Positions 35,760 through 44,249 of a DNA stretch of 64,000 nucleotides are shown here, one piece after another. Every line of letters begins with the position of its first letter. Positions within the stretch are counted from its first letter, which is position 1. The stretch comes from Polaribacter pacificus (lineage in GTDB: Bacteria > Bacteroidota > Bacteroidia > Flavobacteriales > Flavobacteriaceae): positions 1,922,001-1,986,000 of the forward strand of contig NZ_CP150664.1 in assembly GCF_038024035.1 (NCBI RefSeq), written 5' to 3'. Position numbers and translations under genes: made by a program. The notes under the pieces are model-generated. The model saw only the letters and a list, made by a program, of their open reading frames with translations. It was not told where the DNA came from and searched no databases.

Positions 35760-36317
35760 ATGGAGTTTATAACACAAGCCTGGCCTTGGTATGTGTCGGG
35801 TCCAAGTATTGCATTTATTCTTTTTCTGGTATTTTATTACGGGAAGAACTTTGGAGTGTCAACAAATTTAGAAACCTTTTGTACAATTGGTGGGGCAGGA
35901 AAATTTTCTGACTACTTTAAAACCGATTGGAAAGAACGAAAATGGAGTTTGTTTTTTGTGGCAGGAATTGTTCTTGGAGGTTTTATTTCTCATCAGTTTT
36001 TAATGCCTTCAGAGGCTATTGCTTTAAACCCAGAAACCATCAAAGAATTAAATCAATTAGGTTTTGAACAGGCAGGGAAAAGCTATTTGCCTGCAGAGAT
36101 ATTTAGTCTAGAGCAACTCGGAACCGTAAAAGGCTTTTTAATTCTATTGGTATCAGGAATTTTGGTTGGTTTTGGTTCTCGGTATGCTGGAGGTTGTACT
36201 TCTGGGCATACGATTACGGGGATTAGTAGTTTTCAAAAACCATCAATGTTAGCAACTATTGGTTTTTTTGTAGGAGGTTTGCTCATGGTTTGGTTTTTAA
36301 TTCCTTTAATTTTTTAA
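35760..36317 (+). CDS. YeeE/YedE family transporter, first half-protein
   Basis: A 185-residue membrane protein with about five helices. The conserved cysteine motif RYAGGCTSGHTITGISSF lies near residue 145. YeeE/YedE (TsuA-like) proteins move thiosulfate or related sulfur compounds through cysteine relays. In many bacteria two half-length proteins replace one long one, as here with the next gene. It starts 1 bp after waaA and is followed within 2 bp by its partner. It heads a tightly packed stretch leading into the molybdenum cofactor genes. Thiosulfate as substrate is inference. Confidence 0.9.
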   Translation: MEFITQAWPWYVSGPSIAFILFLVFYYGKNFGVSTNLETFCTIGGAGKFSDYFKTDWKERKWSLFFVAGIVLGGFISHQFLMPSEAIALNPETIKELNQLGFEQAGKSYLPAEIFSLEQLGTVKGFLILLVSGILVGFGSRYAGGCTSGHTITGISSFQKPSMLATIGFFVGGLLMVWFLIPLIF

Positions 36318-36319
36318 CG

Positions 36320-36733
36320 ATGAAAAACATTAGATTTTTAATCATAGGCCTTCTTTTCGGAATTATATTAAGCAAATCAGAAGTGGTTTCTTGGTATCGA
36401 ATTTATGAAATGTTTAAGTTTCAATCGTTTCATATGTATGGGATTATTGGAAGTGCAATTTTTATTAGTATTATTTTGATGCAGCTTTTTAAAAAAGGCA
36501 CTATAAAGAATGTTGATGGAAATCAAATTACAGTAAAAGAAAAGAAAAAAGGAATTGTAAGAACGCTGTTAGGCGGGATTATTTTTGGTTTGGGCTGGGC
36601 GCTTTCTGGAATCTGTGCTGGACCAATCTTTGTTTTATTAGGTCATGGCTCACTTCCTATTTTAGTGGTGTTATTAGGGGCTATTTTAGGCGCTTTCTTA
36701 TACGGATTGATAAGTAAAAAACTACCTCATTAA
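36320..36733 (+). CDS. YeeE/YedE family transporter, second half-protein (DUF6691-like)
   Basis: A 137-residue membrane protein with about four helices and the second conserved cysteine motif LGWALSGICAGPIFVLLGHG. It complements the preceding half. The ATG at 36320 is chosen because it follows the partner's stop by 2 bp; an upstream in-frame start would overlap. Its stop TAA overlaps the ATG of the next gene (TAATG), implying translational coupling with the unknown 136-residue protein. Confidence 0.88.
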   Translation: MKNIRFLIIGLLFGIILSKSEVVSWYRIYEMFKFQSFHMYGIIGSAIFISIILMQLFKKGTIKNVDGNQITVKEKKKGIVRTLLGGIIFGLGWALSGICAGPIFVLLGHGSLPILVVLLGAILGAFLYGLISKKLPH

Positions 36734-37143
36734 TGGAAGCTCATTGGACTTTATCAGATGCACAGTTTGAGGACCAATTTACATTTGGGACTTTTAAACC
36801 TCTTTGGTTTAGTCATGAGGCACATTTGAGATTGGCCTGGATGTATATCACAAAGTATGGAGTTCAAAAAGCTTTTGAAATGTATAAAAGTCAATTGCTT
36901 GCTTTTGCCGTTAAGCATTTGGCAAAAAACAAATTTAATCTCACTGTAACCTATGCATCAATTAAAGTTGTAGCTGGCTATTGTGAACGATCCAATTCAA
37001 GCAATTTTAAAGATTTTCTTCAGGAATTTCCAGAACTCAAAACCAATTTTAAAGAGCTTTTAAGTGCACACTATTCTATAAATATTTTTAGTGATTCTGT
37101 TGCCAAGCAACAAATCTTAGAACCTGACCTAGTTCCTTTTTGA
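36733..37143 (+). CDS. Conserved-looking protein of unknown function between YeeE/YedE and moaA
   Basis: I do not recognise the family. The 136-residue product is soluble, without signal peptide or membrane helix. It is predicted mainly helical, with a striking motif FSHEAHLRLAWMYITKYG near residue 25 and a second histidine further on (AVKHLAKNKFN). The paired histidines and HEAH pattern could bind a metal, but this is a guess. Its start overlaps the stop of the YeeE/YedE gene, and its stop overlaps the ATG of moaA (TGATG). It is thus coupled on both sides, which argues for a role in the same process. Confidence 0.85.
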   Translation: MEAHWTLSDAQFEDQFTFGTFKPLWFSHEAHLRLAWMYITKYGVQKAFEMYKSQLLAFAVKHLAKNKFNLTVTYASIKVVAGYCERSNSSNFKDFLQEFPELKTNFKELLSAHYSINIFSDSVAKQQILEPDLVPF

Positions 37144-38135
37144 TGAGCACACTTATTGACAGTTTTGGAAGACAAATAAATTACGTGCGTTTGGCCGTAA
37201 CGGATCGCTGTAATTTGCGTTGCCAATACTGCATGCCTGCTCACGGCATAGAGATAGTTCCTCGTAAAGAGTTATTAAGCTACAAAGAAATGTATCGGGT
37301 AATCCGCGTACTCACAGAGTTGGGTGTCAATAAGATTCGCTTAACAGGTGGCGAGCCTTTTGTGCGTAAAGATTTTATCGGTTTTTTAGAAATGTTATCG
37401 TTTAATGATTTGTTAGACGATATCAATATCACTACAAATGGTGCACTTATTTACAATCATATAGAAACCTTAGAAAAGCTTAAAAAAGTAAAGAATATCA
37501 ATTTGAGTATTGATAGTTTACAGGCGGATAAATTTAATGAGATAACACGCAGAAATGTATTTGATGAGGTTTTTAAGACCATGGAGGCTTTAGAAAAGAG
37601 CAGCATGAATTTAAAACTAAATGTGGTTGTACAATCTGGGATTAACACCGACGAAATTACAGATTTTGTTCGATTGACAAAAGACAAAGACATCGCCGTT
37701 CGATTTATCGAAGAAATGCCTTTTAACGGAAAAGGGCAACGTGAAATGCAAGAAGCGTGGAATTATAATACGATCTTAAACGAGATAAAATCTGAGTTTG
37801 ATGTTACAGAAATGAAATCCGAAAAATCATCAACATCACGTAATTTTTTGATAGAAAATCACAAAGGTTCTATCGGAATTATTCCTGCATTTACAAGGAC
37901 TATTTGTGGCGATTGTAACAGAATTAGAATTACATCAACCGGCACTTTTAAAAACTGTTTGTTTGATGATGGTGTTTTTAATTTAAGAGATTTTATAAGA
38001 AATGGTGCTTCTAACCAAGATTTAAAAGAACTTTTTTTAAGTTTAGTAAAAGAAAAGCCAGAAAATGGTTTTGTTGCAGAAGCAAACAGAACCAAAGGGA
38101 ATGTTTCTGAAAGTATGAGTACAATTGGAGGGTAG
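37143..38135 (+). CDS. moaA: GTP 3',8-cyclase MoaA
   Basis: A 330-residue radical SAM enzyme for the first step of molybdenum cofactor synthesis (GTP to 3',8-cyclo-GTP). The N-terminal 4Fe-4S/SAM motif is C23-x3-C27-x2-C30 (TDRCNLRCQYCMP). The C-terminal cluster motif is ICGDCNRIRITSTGTFKNC. The terminal Gly-Gly needed for activity is present (STIGG). The start is the ATG at 37143 overlapping the previous stop. The next ORF begins 1 bp after its stop. Confidence 0.97.
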   Translation: MSTLIDSFGRQINYVRLAVTDRCNLRCQYCMPAHGIEIVPRKELLSYKEMYRVIRVLTELGVNKIRLTGGEPFVRKDFIGFLEMLSFNDLLDDINITTNGALIYNHIETLEKLKKVKNINLSIDSLQADKFNEITRRNVFDEVFKTMEALEKSSMNLKLNVVVQSGINTDEITDFVRLTKDKDIAVRFIEEMPFNGKGQREMQEAWNYNTILNEIKSEFDVTEMKSEKSSTSRNFLIENHKGSIGIIPAFTRTICGDCNRIRITSTGTFKNCLFDDGVFNLRDFIRNGASNQDLKELFLSLVKEKPENGFVAEANRTKGNVSESMSTIGG

Positions 38136-38136
38136 T

Positions 38137-38355
38137 ATGGAGCGTTTAAAAAATATTTTTGAAATTCATGCAACAGAAACAGGTATATTTATTGTAGCTC
38201 TTTGTTTATTATTAATAATTATTGAAATTATTACTTTAGTTAAGCCAGACACAGATAATTCAAAATTTATAACATTAAAATCTTTTTTTAAAGATTGGTT
38301 CTTTTTATTATTAATGCTATTTCTTGGATTACATCTTATATTTAAAAACGTATAA
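38137..38355 (+). CDS. Small two-helix membrane protein between moaA and moeA
   Basis: A 72-residue protein of unknown family with two hydrophobic helices (GIFIVALCLLLIIIEIITLV and FFLLLMLFLGLHLIF). The linker between them is short and polar. The ATG at 38137 follows the moaA stop by one base, and a GGAGGG stretch lies just before it. Its stop TAA overlaps the moeA ATG. Its position inside the Moco genes suggests a membrane tether or accessory role, but nothing in the sequence proves it. Confidence 0.75.
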   Translation: MERLKNIFEIHATETGIFIVALCLLLIIIEIITLVKPDTDNSKFITLKSFFKDWFFLLLMLFLGLHLIFKNV

Positions 38356-39542
38356 TGATTTCAGTAGAAGAAGCTTTACAAATTGTTATAGACTCAGCAC
38401 AAGATTTTGGTGTTGAAGAGATTCCGTTTATCCAATCTGCTGGGAGAATCCTAAAAGAACAGATAAAAGCTGATAGAGATTTCCCGCCTTTCAATAGAGT
38501 TGCTATGGACGGAATTGCCATTGCGTATTCATCATTTAAAAACGGACAAAGAAGTTTTAAAATTGAAGGAATTCAGGCGGCAGGAAGTGAGCAAATTAGC
38601 TTGCAAAATTTAGAAAATTGTATCGAAGTAATGACAGGTGCTGTGTTGCCAAACAAATGCGATGCAGTTATTCGGTATGAGGATGTTTTCATCGAAAATG
38701 GAATAGCAACAATTAGCATTGATGCTGTTACGGATGGACAAAATATTCATCAAAAAGGAAAAGATGAAAAGGCAGGAGATGTATTAATCAAACAAAACAC
38801 AATCATTTCTGCAGCAGAAATTGGCGTCTTGGCAACGGTTGGAAAATCAACAGTAAAAGTTGCCAAACAACCCAAAGTGATGATTGTTTCGACGGGTGAT
38901 GAATTGGTTGCTGTTGATGATGTTCCTTTAGCTCATCAAATTAGAAGAAGCAATGTGTTTACTTTAGTTTCTTTGTTAGAAAAATTGCATATTCCTTCAG
39001 AAACAGCACATCTTACAGATGATAAACCCATCTTAAAAGAAAAAATAAAATCCTTTTTAGCAACCTACGATGTTTTACTTTTTAGCGGAGCGGTAAGCAA
39101 AGGAAAATTTGATTTTTTACCAGAAGTTTTAGCAGAGTTGGGAGTGGTTAAAAGTTTTCACAAAGTAGCACAAAGGCCAGGAAAACCCTTTTGGTTTGGA
39201 CAAACTAAAAACTCTAGTGTTTTTGCATTTCCGGGGAACCCAATTTCTACCTTTGTCAATTGTTTGGCGTATTTTTATCCTTGGTATTTCAAATCTATTG
39301 GTGTTGAACTACAAGAAGAGAATGCAATTTTATCAGAAGACGTTTCTTTTAAACCAAATTTAGCATACTTTTTGCAAGTACAATTAAGCTATCGTTATGG
39401 GCATTTAATTGCCTCACCAATTACAGGAAATGGTTCTGGCGATTTGGCAAGTTTGGTAAAGGCTGATGCATTTATCCAATTGCCAGCAAATCAGAATGAG
39501 TTTAAAAAAGGAGAAGTTTTTAAGATAATTCGCTATCGCTAA
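38355..39542 (+). CDS. moeA: Molybdopterin molybdotransferase MoeA
   Basis: A 395-residue enzyme that inserts molybdate into adenylylated molybdopterin. The MoeA core is seen in RDFPPFNRVAMDGIAI, EVMTGAVLPNKCDAVIRYED and VMIVSTGDELV, then RRSNVFTLVSLLEKL, LLFSGAVSKGKFDFLPEVL and the FAFPGNPISTFVNC box. It is translationally coupled to the small membrane protein. After moeA the dense gene packing is interrupted by a 210-bp gap carrying an inverted repeat. Confidence 0.96.
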   Translation: MISVEEALQIVIDSAQDFGVEEIPFIQSAGRILKEQIKADRDFPPFNRVAMDGIAIAYSSFKNGQRSFKIEGIQAAGSEQISLQNLENCIEVMTGAVLPNKCDAVIRYEDVFIENGIATISIDAVTDGQNIHQKGKDEKAGDVLIKQNTIISAAEIGVLATVGKSTVKVAKQPKVMIVSTGDELVAVDDVPLAHQIRRSNVFTLVSLLEKLHIPSETAHLTDDKPILKEKIKSFLATYDVLLFSGAVSKGKFDFLPEVLAELGVVKSFHKVAQRPGKPFWFGQTKNSSVFAFPGNPISTFVNCLAYFYPWYFKSIGVELQEENAILSEDVSFKPNLAYFLQVQLSYRYGHLIASPITGNGSGDLASLVKADAFIQLPANQNEFKKGEVFKIIRYR

Positions 39543-39596
39543 TCAATGATGATTATGAAAAACTTCCTAATTTAGCAAAGAAGAAGTTTAAATAGC

Positions 39597-39708
39597 TTCT
39601 CGATACAATTTTCTCATAAAATCGAAAATCACTCGAAGTACTCGAAGTAACAATACGCACTGTCAGTTTGAGTTAATTTGAGAGGAACGAACAAATTTGT
39701 ATCGAGAA
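39597..39708. repeat. Inverted-repeat element between moeA and moaC
   Basis: The 112-bp element has near-complementary ends, TTCTCGATACAATTTT at the left and AAATTTGTATCGAGAA at the right. Internal pieces CACTCGAAGTACTCGAAGTA and TGTCAGTTTGAG resemble the dispersed flavobacterial intergenic repeats built on TCGAGTGA/TTTGTATCGAGAAC words. It could fold into a long hairpin in RNA. It makes up more than half of the 210-bp gap; no gene is seen in the rest. Confidence 0.7.
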
Positions 39709-39752
39709 CACTTAAACTAAAAATTAAGCACTTAACATTTATAACTTCAAGC

Positions 39753-40229
39753 GTGAGCGACTTTACACATATAAATAAAAAGAACAATCCTAAAATGGTA
39801 AACGTTTCTGATAAGAAAATTACCAAGAGAACAGCCACAGCAAAAGCAAGCATGTTTTTAGGGTCAGAAATCATTTCTCATTTTACAGATGATGAGTTAG
39901 TCACCAAGAAGGGGCCTGTTTTTCAGACGGCAATTATTGCTGGAATTCAAGGTGTTAAAAAAACCTCAGAACTAATACCCATGTGTCATCCATTATTAAT
40001 TAACGGAGTAGATATTGATGTTGAAATTGTGGATGAAGAGAACATAGAAGTTTTTTGCAAAGTAACTATTGAAGGAAAAACTGGTGTAGAAATGGAAGCC
40101 CTAACAGGCGTAAATATTGCTTGTTTAACCATTTATGATATGTGTAAAAGCATTTCGCAAAAGATGCTGATTAAAGAAGTGAAACTGCTAGAAAAAACGG
40201 GAGGAAAATCGGATATTAAGAATGACTAA
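39753..40229 (+). CDS. moaC: Cyclic pyranopterin monophosphate synthase MoaC
   Basis: A 158-residue enzyme for the second Moco step. The conserved start FTHINKKNNPKMVNVSDKKI is followed by KTSELIPMCHPLLINGVDID and the VEMEALTGVNIACLTIYDMCK box. GTG at 39753 is chosen because it places the SDFTHI motif at the N-terminus, as in homologues. An ATG-like start further upstream would read through the repeat element, and the next ATG (39795) would cut the motif off. Unlike many Bacteroidota forms there is no fused MoaB domain. Its stop overlaps the mobA start by 8 bp. Confidence 0.93.
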   Translation: MSDFTHINKKNNPKMVNVSDKKITKRTATAKASMFLGSEIISHFTDDELVTKKGPVFQTAIIAGIQGVKKTSELIPMCHPLLINGVDIDVEIVDEENIEVFCKVTIEGKTGVEMEALTGVNIACLTIYDMCKSISQKMLIKEVKLLEKTGGKSDIKND

Positions 40230-41325
40230 ACACACAAAACATACAAATTTAGAAAGACGAGATAACGATCTTTTTGCGCCCAATGAAATTTCTTTTGTGG
40301 GTGCAAATTGCAATAGTATTTCTGATTTGGTTAAAGCGATTTCTCAAAAGTTACCTAGGTATAAGCTAGCCTACTTTGATGCTTCTCATGCAAAAGATGT
40401 TCAAGAGACAAACGTATCAGAATTTGTATTTCACCATCGTGGAAATTTACAAGTGTCTACCACAAGCCCTGTAAACACCTATTTGCAACGACTTCAATTT
40501 TCACAATTTGATTGTATTTTTATCAATGGGAATCATTATAAAGCGGCAAAGCAGATCCTAATTTTAGACCCACAAAAAGAGGCGTCTGTATTAAAAAGAT
40601 TGGATCAATTAGATCGCATTCAATTTGTGATAAAACTTAATAAAGACACGGAGTATTTTTCTTTTTTAGAAAAGAAATTCCCAAAAATTAAAAATTTAAT
40701 CTGTTATACTATCGATGAGGTAGATAAGATATCTCATCAAATAGATCAGTTAATCCAAGAGAAAATAGCCCCAGTAAAAGGTCTGGTATTGGTTGGTGGT
40801 AAAAGCACTAGAATGGGGAAAGATAAATCAACCTTGGATTATTTTGGGAAGCCTCAAAAACAGGCTGCAAAAGAACTCTTAGTAAGCAATAATTTAGAAA
40901 CGTATTATTCTGTACAAAAACAGACAGATAAAGCAGACGAAATTTCTGACACATTTTTAAATTTAGGCCCTTTTGGAGGCATCTGTTCTGCCTTTCAAAA
41001 AAATCCAAATGTAGCCTGGTTGGTCTTAGCGACTGATCTTCCTTTTGTAGATTCTAAGCTTATCCAATTATTGTTGCAAAAACGCAACCCTAGTAAAGTT
41101 GCTACAGCAATTAAAGGCAAGGGCAATCAGTTTGTAGAGCCGTTAATTACCATCTACGAGCCCAAAGCTTATCCACTATTGCTGCAGTATTTAGCACAGG
41201 GCTATTCATGTCCTCGAAAAATGCTGATCAACTCTGATGTAGAAATAGTTGAGGTGGATGCTGCTTTTATTAGAAATGTAAATACACCAGAAGAGTTTGA
41301 ATTAGCAAAAAAAGAGCTTCAATAA
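40222..41325 (+). CDS. mobA: Two-domain molybdenum cofactor guanylyltransferase (MobB-like N-domain + MobA)
   Basis: A 367-residue protein, about twice the usual MobA length. The C-terminal part (~186-367) is MobA: the nucleotide loop LVLVGGKSTRMGKDKSTLDY, then NLGPFGGICSAF and VLATDLPFV. The N-terminal part (~20-175) begins with a Rossmann-like strand and helix (ISFVGANCNSISDLVKAI) and a second strand YKLAYFDASHAKD. This pattern recalls MobB but lacks the GKT/S of a working P-loop. I infer a degenerate MobB-like domain that lost GTP binding. The first 8 bp overlap moaC. Confidence 0.88.
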   Translation: MTKHTKHTNLERRDNDLFAPNEISFVGANCNSISDLVKAISQKLPRYKLAYFDASHAKDVQETNVSEFVFHHRGNLQVSTTSPVNTYLQRLQFSQFDCIFINGNHYKAAKQILILDPQKEASVLKRLDQLDRIQFVIKLNKDTEYFSFLEKKFPKIKNLICYTIDEVDKISHQIDQLIQEKIAPVKGLVLVGGKSTRMGKDKSTLDYFGKPQKQAAKELLVSNNLETYYSVQKQTDKADEISDTFLNLGPFGGICSAFQKNPNVAWLVLATDLPFVDSKLIQLLLQKRNPSKVATAIKGKGNQFVEPLITIYEPKAYPLLLQYLAQGYSCPRKMLINSDVEIVEVDAAFIRNVNTPEEFELAKKELQ

Positions 41326-41352
41326 AAGAAACTGAAACCAGTTCAGCAGACA

Positions 41353-42441
41353 ATGAAACCCACAAAAGATCAACTTTTTAAACGGCAAATTACCTTATCA
41401 GAAATAGGTGAGATTGGGCAGCAAAAACTACAAAAGGCTTCTGTTGTCGTTGTTGGCTGTGGCGGCTTGGGAGGTCCAATTGCTGTGCATTTGGCCACCA
41501 GTGGCATTGGAAAACTTCACTTGATAGATTTTGACACCATTGATCTGAGTAATTTGCATAGACAGGTCTATTTTTCTTTAGCGGATGTAGGAAAATACAA
41601 AGCTGCTACTTTGGCAAAATTTATAGAAAAAAGAGCGCCGTTTACTCAGGTAAAATACACGCTTGATCCCATTGCCAAAAGCAATGTTTTTGACTTGATT
41701 TCTGAGGCTGATATTGTTGTTGACGGTACAGATTCATTGCCCACAAAATACTTATTAAACGATGCCTGTGTACTTAAAAACAAAGCACTTGTGTATGGCT
41801 CATTGTACAAGTATGATGGCTATGTTGCCAGTTTTAACATCGCACAAGGTGCAGGAGCCTATTCAGCCAATTTACGAGATGCATTTCCTACCATGGCAAC
41901 AGATGTTCCTAATTGTGAAGAAGCAGGAACCTTAAATTCTATCGTTAGCTTTATTGCAGCTCAACAAGTAAACGAAGTATTAAAACTGGTTTTAGAAATC
42001 GGAAAACCACTGGTCAATCAAGTGTTGATTTATAATTCATTGCAAAACTCACAATTAAAAATGAAGCTTACTAACCAAGTTTCAAAAGCAGCTATAGAAG
42101 AACTATTTTTTAGAGAATCCTACTTTGATGCTAGTTGCCAAGTACAAAATAGTGATTGGTTAATTTCTGCAGAAAAATTGAAGCAACTAATCTCAGATCC
42201 CGAGCGCAGAAAAAGCATTCAAATTATAGCTGTACTAGAAAATTTAAAAACGCCATTTGAGGTAGATCAGACCATTCCTTTTTTTTCAGCAGCTATTGAA
42301 AATTTTAAGATAGACAATAATAAAGAGTATGTACTGGTGTGTCAAAAAGGAATTACCAGCTACAGCGCAACAATAAAATTAAAAGAAAGCTTTCCTACAG
42401 CAACAATACTTAGTTTAGCTGATGGAATCAACAATTATTAA
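41353..42441 (+). CDS. moeB: MoeB/ThiF-type adenylyltransferase with C-terminal rhodanese-like domain
   Basis: A 362-residue E1-like enzyme that adenylates the C-terminus of MoaD so that it can be loaded with sulfur. The ATP-binding motif is VVVGCGGLGGPIAVHLATSG, with LIDFDTIDLSNLHRQ and the later VPNCEEAG. The usual zinc-ribbon CxxC pair before PNC is missing (GAYSANLRDAFP). A rhodanese-like domain occupies about residues 265-362, with the loop CQKGITS near residue 330. The fusion resembles MOCS3/Uba4. It is followed with no gap by the MutS-like gene. Confidence 0.92.
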   Translation: MKPTKDQLFKRQITLSEIGEIGQQKLQKASVVVVGCGGLGGPIAVHLATSGIGKLHLIDFDTIDLSNLHRQVYFSLADVGKYKAATLAKFIEKRAPFTQVKYTLDPIAKSNVFDLISEADIVVDGTDSLPTKYLLNDACVLKNKALVYGSLYKYDGYVASFNIAQGAGAYSANLRDAFPTMATDVPNCEEAGTLNSIVSFIAAQQVNEVLKLVLEIGKPLVNQVLIYNSLQNSQLKMKLTNQVSKAAIEELFFRESYFDASCQVQNSDWLISAEKLKQLISDPERRKSIQIIAVLENLKTPFEVDQTIPFFSAAIENFKIDNNKEYVLVCQKGITSYSATIKLKESFPTATILSLADGINNY

Positions 42442-44214
42442 ATGACGACAAATCCTACCCATTTTTATACCCAAGAAAAGTTAGCACTCGAAACAGCATT
42501 GGCTAGTTTAAAAAAAACACTTTCTCTGATTAGTGTTTTTCGCTTGGCAATTTTTATCGCATCAAGTATTGGCATTTATTTTTTTATAGGCAATGGACTC
42601 ATTGCTACTGTTATTGGATTTGTCGGTTTTGTAATTTTTGCCATTCTGTTGGTCAAAAACTCAAAATTACAATCAACTAAAGAAATGTTGCTTGCTAAAA
42701 TAAAAATCAACACCATAGAATTAGCTGCCTTAGAAGGGAATTTTAAAGACTTAAAAGATGGGAGTGAATTTATAGATCCACATCATTTTTATAGCAATGA
42801 TATTGATTTGTTTGGAAAAGGTTCTTTTTTTCAATATTCAAACAGAACTGCTACTCAAGAAGGCGCAAAGGCTTATGCAACAATTTTAACAGCCAATACT
42901 ATCAATGATATTACGGAAAAACAAAAAGCAATTATTGAACTAGCTGGAGAGGCAAAATGGCGTCAACATTTTTCTGCGATTGCCAGTTTGGTTGATGTAA
43001 AGTTGAGTGCAAAATCAATTTTAAATTCTATAAAAAATTACGAAACTGTTTTGCCGAATTTCTTTGGAAACTTGGTGAAGGTCTTTTCTGCGGTATCCAT
43101 TGTGTTAATCGCTTTGGTGTCTTTTAATATTTTGCCGTTTTCAGCTATTGTAATTTGGTTTTTTATGGGATTGTTTATCTCTGGATCACAACTTAAAAAG
43201 ACCAATACTATTTATGCGATTTCTGGCAATGCAAAAGAAATATTTAAGCAGTATTACCAATTATTAGCAGCCATAGAAGAGCATACTTTTGCTGCTAAAA
43301 TACTTGTCAAAAAACAAGAAGAGATACAATCAGAAAAAGAAAAAGCATCGACGGTGTTTCAAAAATTTTCTAGAATTTTAGATTCATTTGATCAACGAAA
43401 TAATATTGTCATCGCTATTTTTGGAAATGCCTTATTTCTTTGGGATATTCAAAATGCTGTAAAAGTAGAAAACTGGATTTCTCAGTATAAACACACCGCA
43501 GAAAATTGGTTTGATGTCATTAGCTTTTTTGATGCTCAAAACACATTGGCAAATTTTTCTTTTAATCATCCAGCTTTTGTACTCCCAACAATTAGCAATG
43601 AAAAGCGCGTACTAGATGTCGAGCAATTAGGACACCCATTATTAAATTCAAGCAAAAGAATTGACAATGATTTTGCTATAGACCAAGAACAATTTTTTAT
43701 TATAACGGGAGCAAACATGGCAGGAAAAAGTACTTTTTTAAGAAGTCTATCTTTAACCATACTCATGGCCAATATTGGCTTGCCTGTTTGTGCGAAAAAG
43801 GTAACATACAGTCCGATAAAATTAATTACAAGCATGCGAACTTCTGATTCTTTAGCAGATGATGAATCGTATTTTTATTCAGAGTTAAAACGACTTAAAT
43901 TTATTGTTGATCAGATAGCGTCAGAACCTTATTTTATCATCTTAGATGAGATTTTAAAGGGAACAAACAGCAAAGACAAAGCCATTGGGTCTAAAAAATT
44001 TATTGAGAAATTAAACAAGTCCAATTCAACCGGTATTATTGCAACCCATGATGTAAGCTTGTGTGTCTTGGAAGAAGAATATACAACCATCAAAAATTAT
44101 TACTTTGACGCTCAGATAAAAGATGATGAATTGTATTTTGATTATACCTTAAAAAAAGGGGTCTGTACCAATATGAATGCTTCTTTTTTATTGACTAAAA
44201 TGGAGATTATTTAG
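42442..44214 (+). CDS. Membrane-anchored MutS-family ATPase
   Basis: A 590-residue protein. Two hydrophobic helices lie at about residues 30-70 and two more at ~210-250. A helical lever/clamp region (~270-400) leads to the MutS ATPase domain: Walker A GANMAGKST (~422-430), the loop MRTSDSLADDESYFYSELKR, Walker B FIILDEIL (~497) and the switch ATHD. The mismatch-recognition and connector domains of MutS are absent. It begins directly at the moeB stop and ends the plus-strand Moco series. Its link to cofactor synthesis is by position only, and it may act on membrane-associated DNA. Confidence 0.9.
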   Translation: MTTNPTHFYTQEKLALETALASLKKTLSLISVFRLAIFIASSIGIYFFIGNGLIATVIGFVGFVIFAILLVKNSKLQSTKEMLLAKIKINTIELAALEGNFKDLKDGSEFIDPHHFYSNDIDLFGKGSFFQYSNRTATQEGAKAYATILTANTINDITEKQKAIIELAGEAKWRQHFSAIASLVDVKLSAKSILNSIKNYETVLPNFFGNLVKVFSAVSIVLIALVSFNILPFSAIVIWFFMGLFISGSQLKKTNTIYAISGNAKEIFKQYYQLLAAIEEHTFAAKILVKKQEEIQSEKEKASTVFQKFSRILDSFDQRNNIVIAIFGNALFLWDIQNAVKVENWISQYKHTAENWFDVISFFDAQNTLANFSFNHPAFVLPTISNEKRVLDVEQLGHPLLNSSKRIDNDFAIDQEQFFIITGANMAGKSTFLRSLSLTILMANIGLPVCAKKVTYSPIKLITSMRTSDSLADDESYFYSELKRLKFIVDQIASEPYFIILDEILKGTNSKDKAIGSKKFIEKLNKSNSTGIIATHDVSLCVLEEEYTTIKNYYFDAQIKDDELYFDYTLKKGVCTNMNASFLLTKMEII

Positions 44215-44249
44215 GGAAATTCTACAGTCAAATTTTTCTTAATCACTGT

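Noticed and set aside
42442..44214. Annotation as DNA mismatch repair MutS
   Set aside because: Mismatch-recognition and connector domains are absent and membrane helices are present, so a repair role is not supported.
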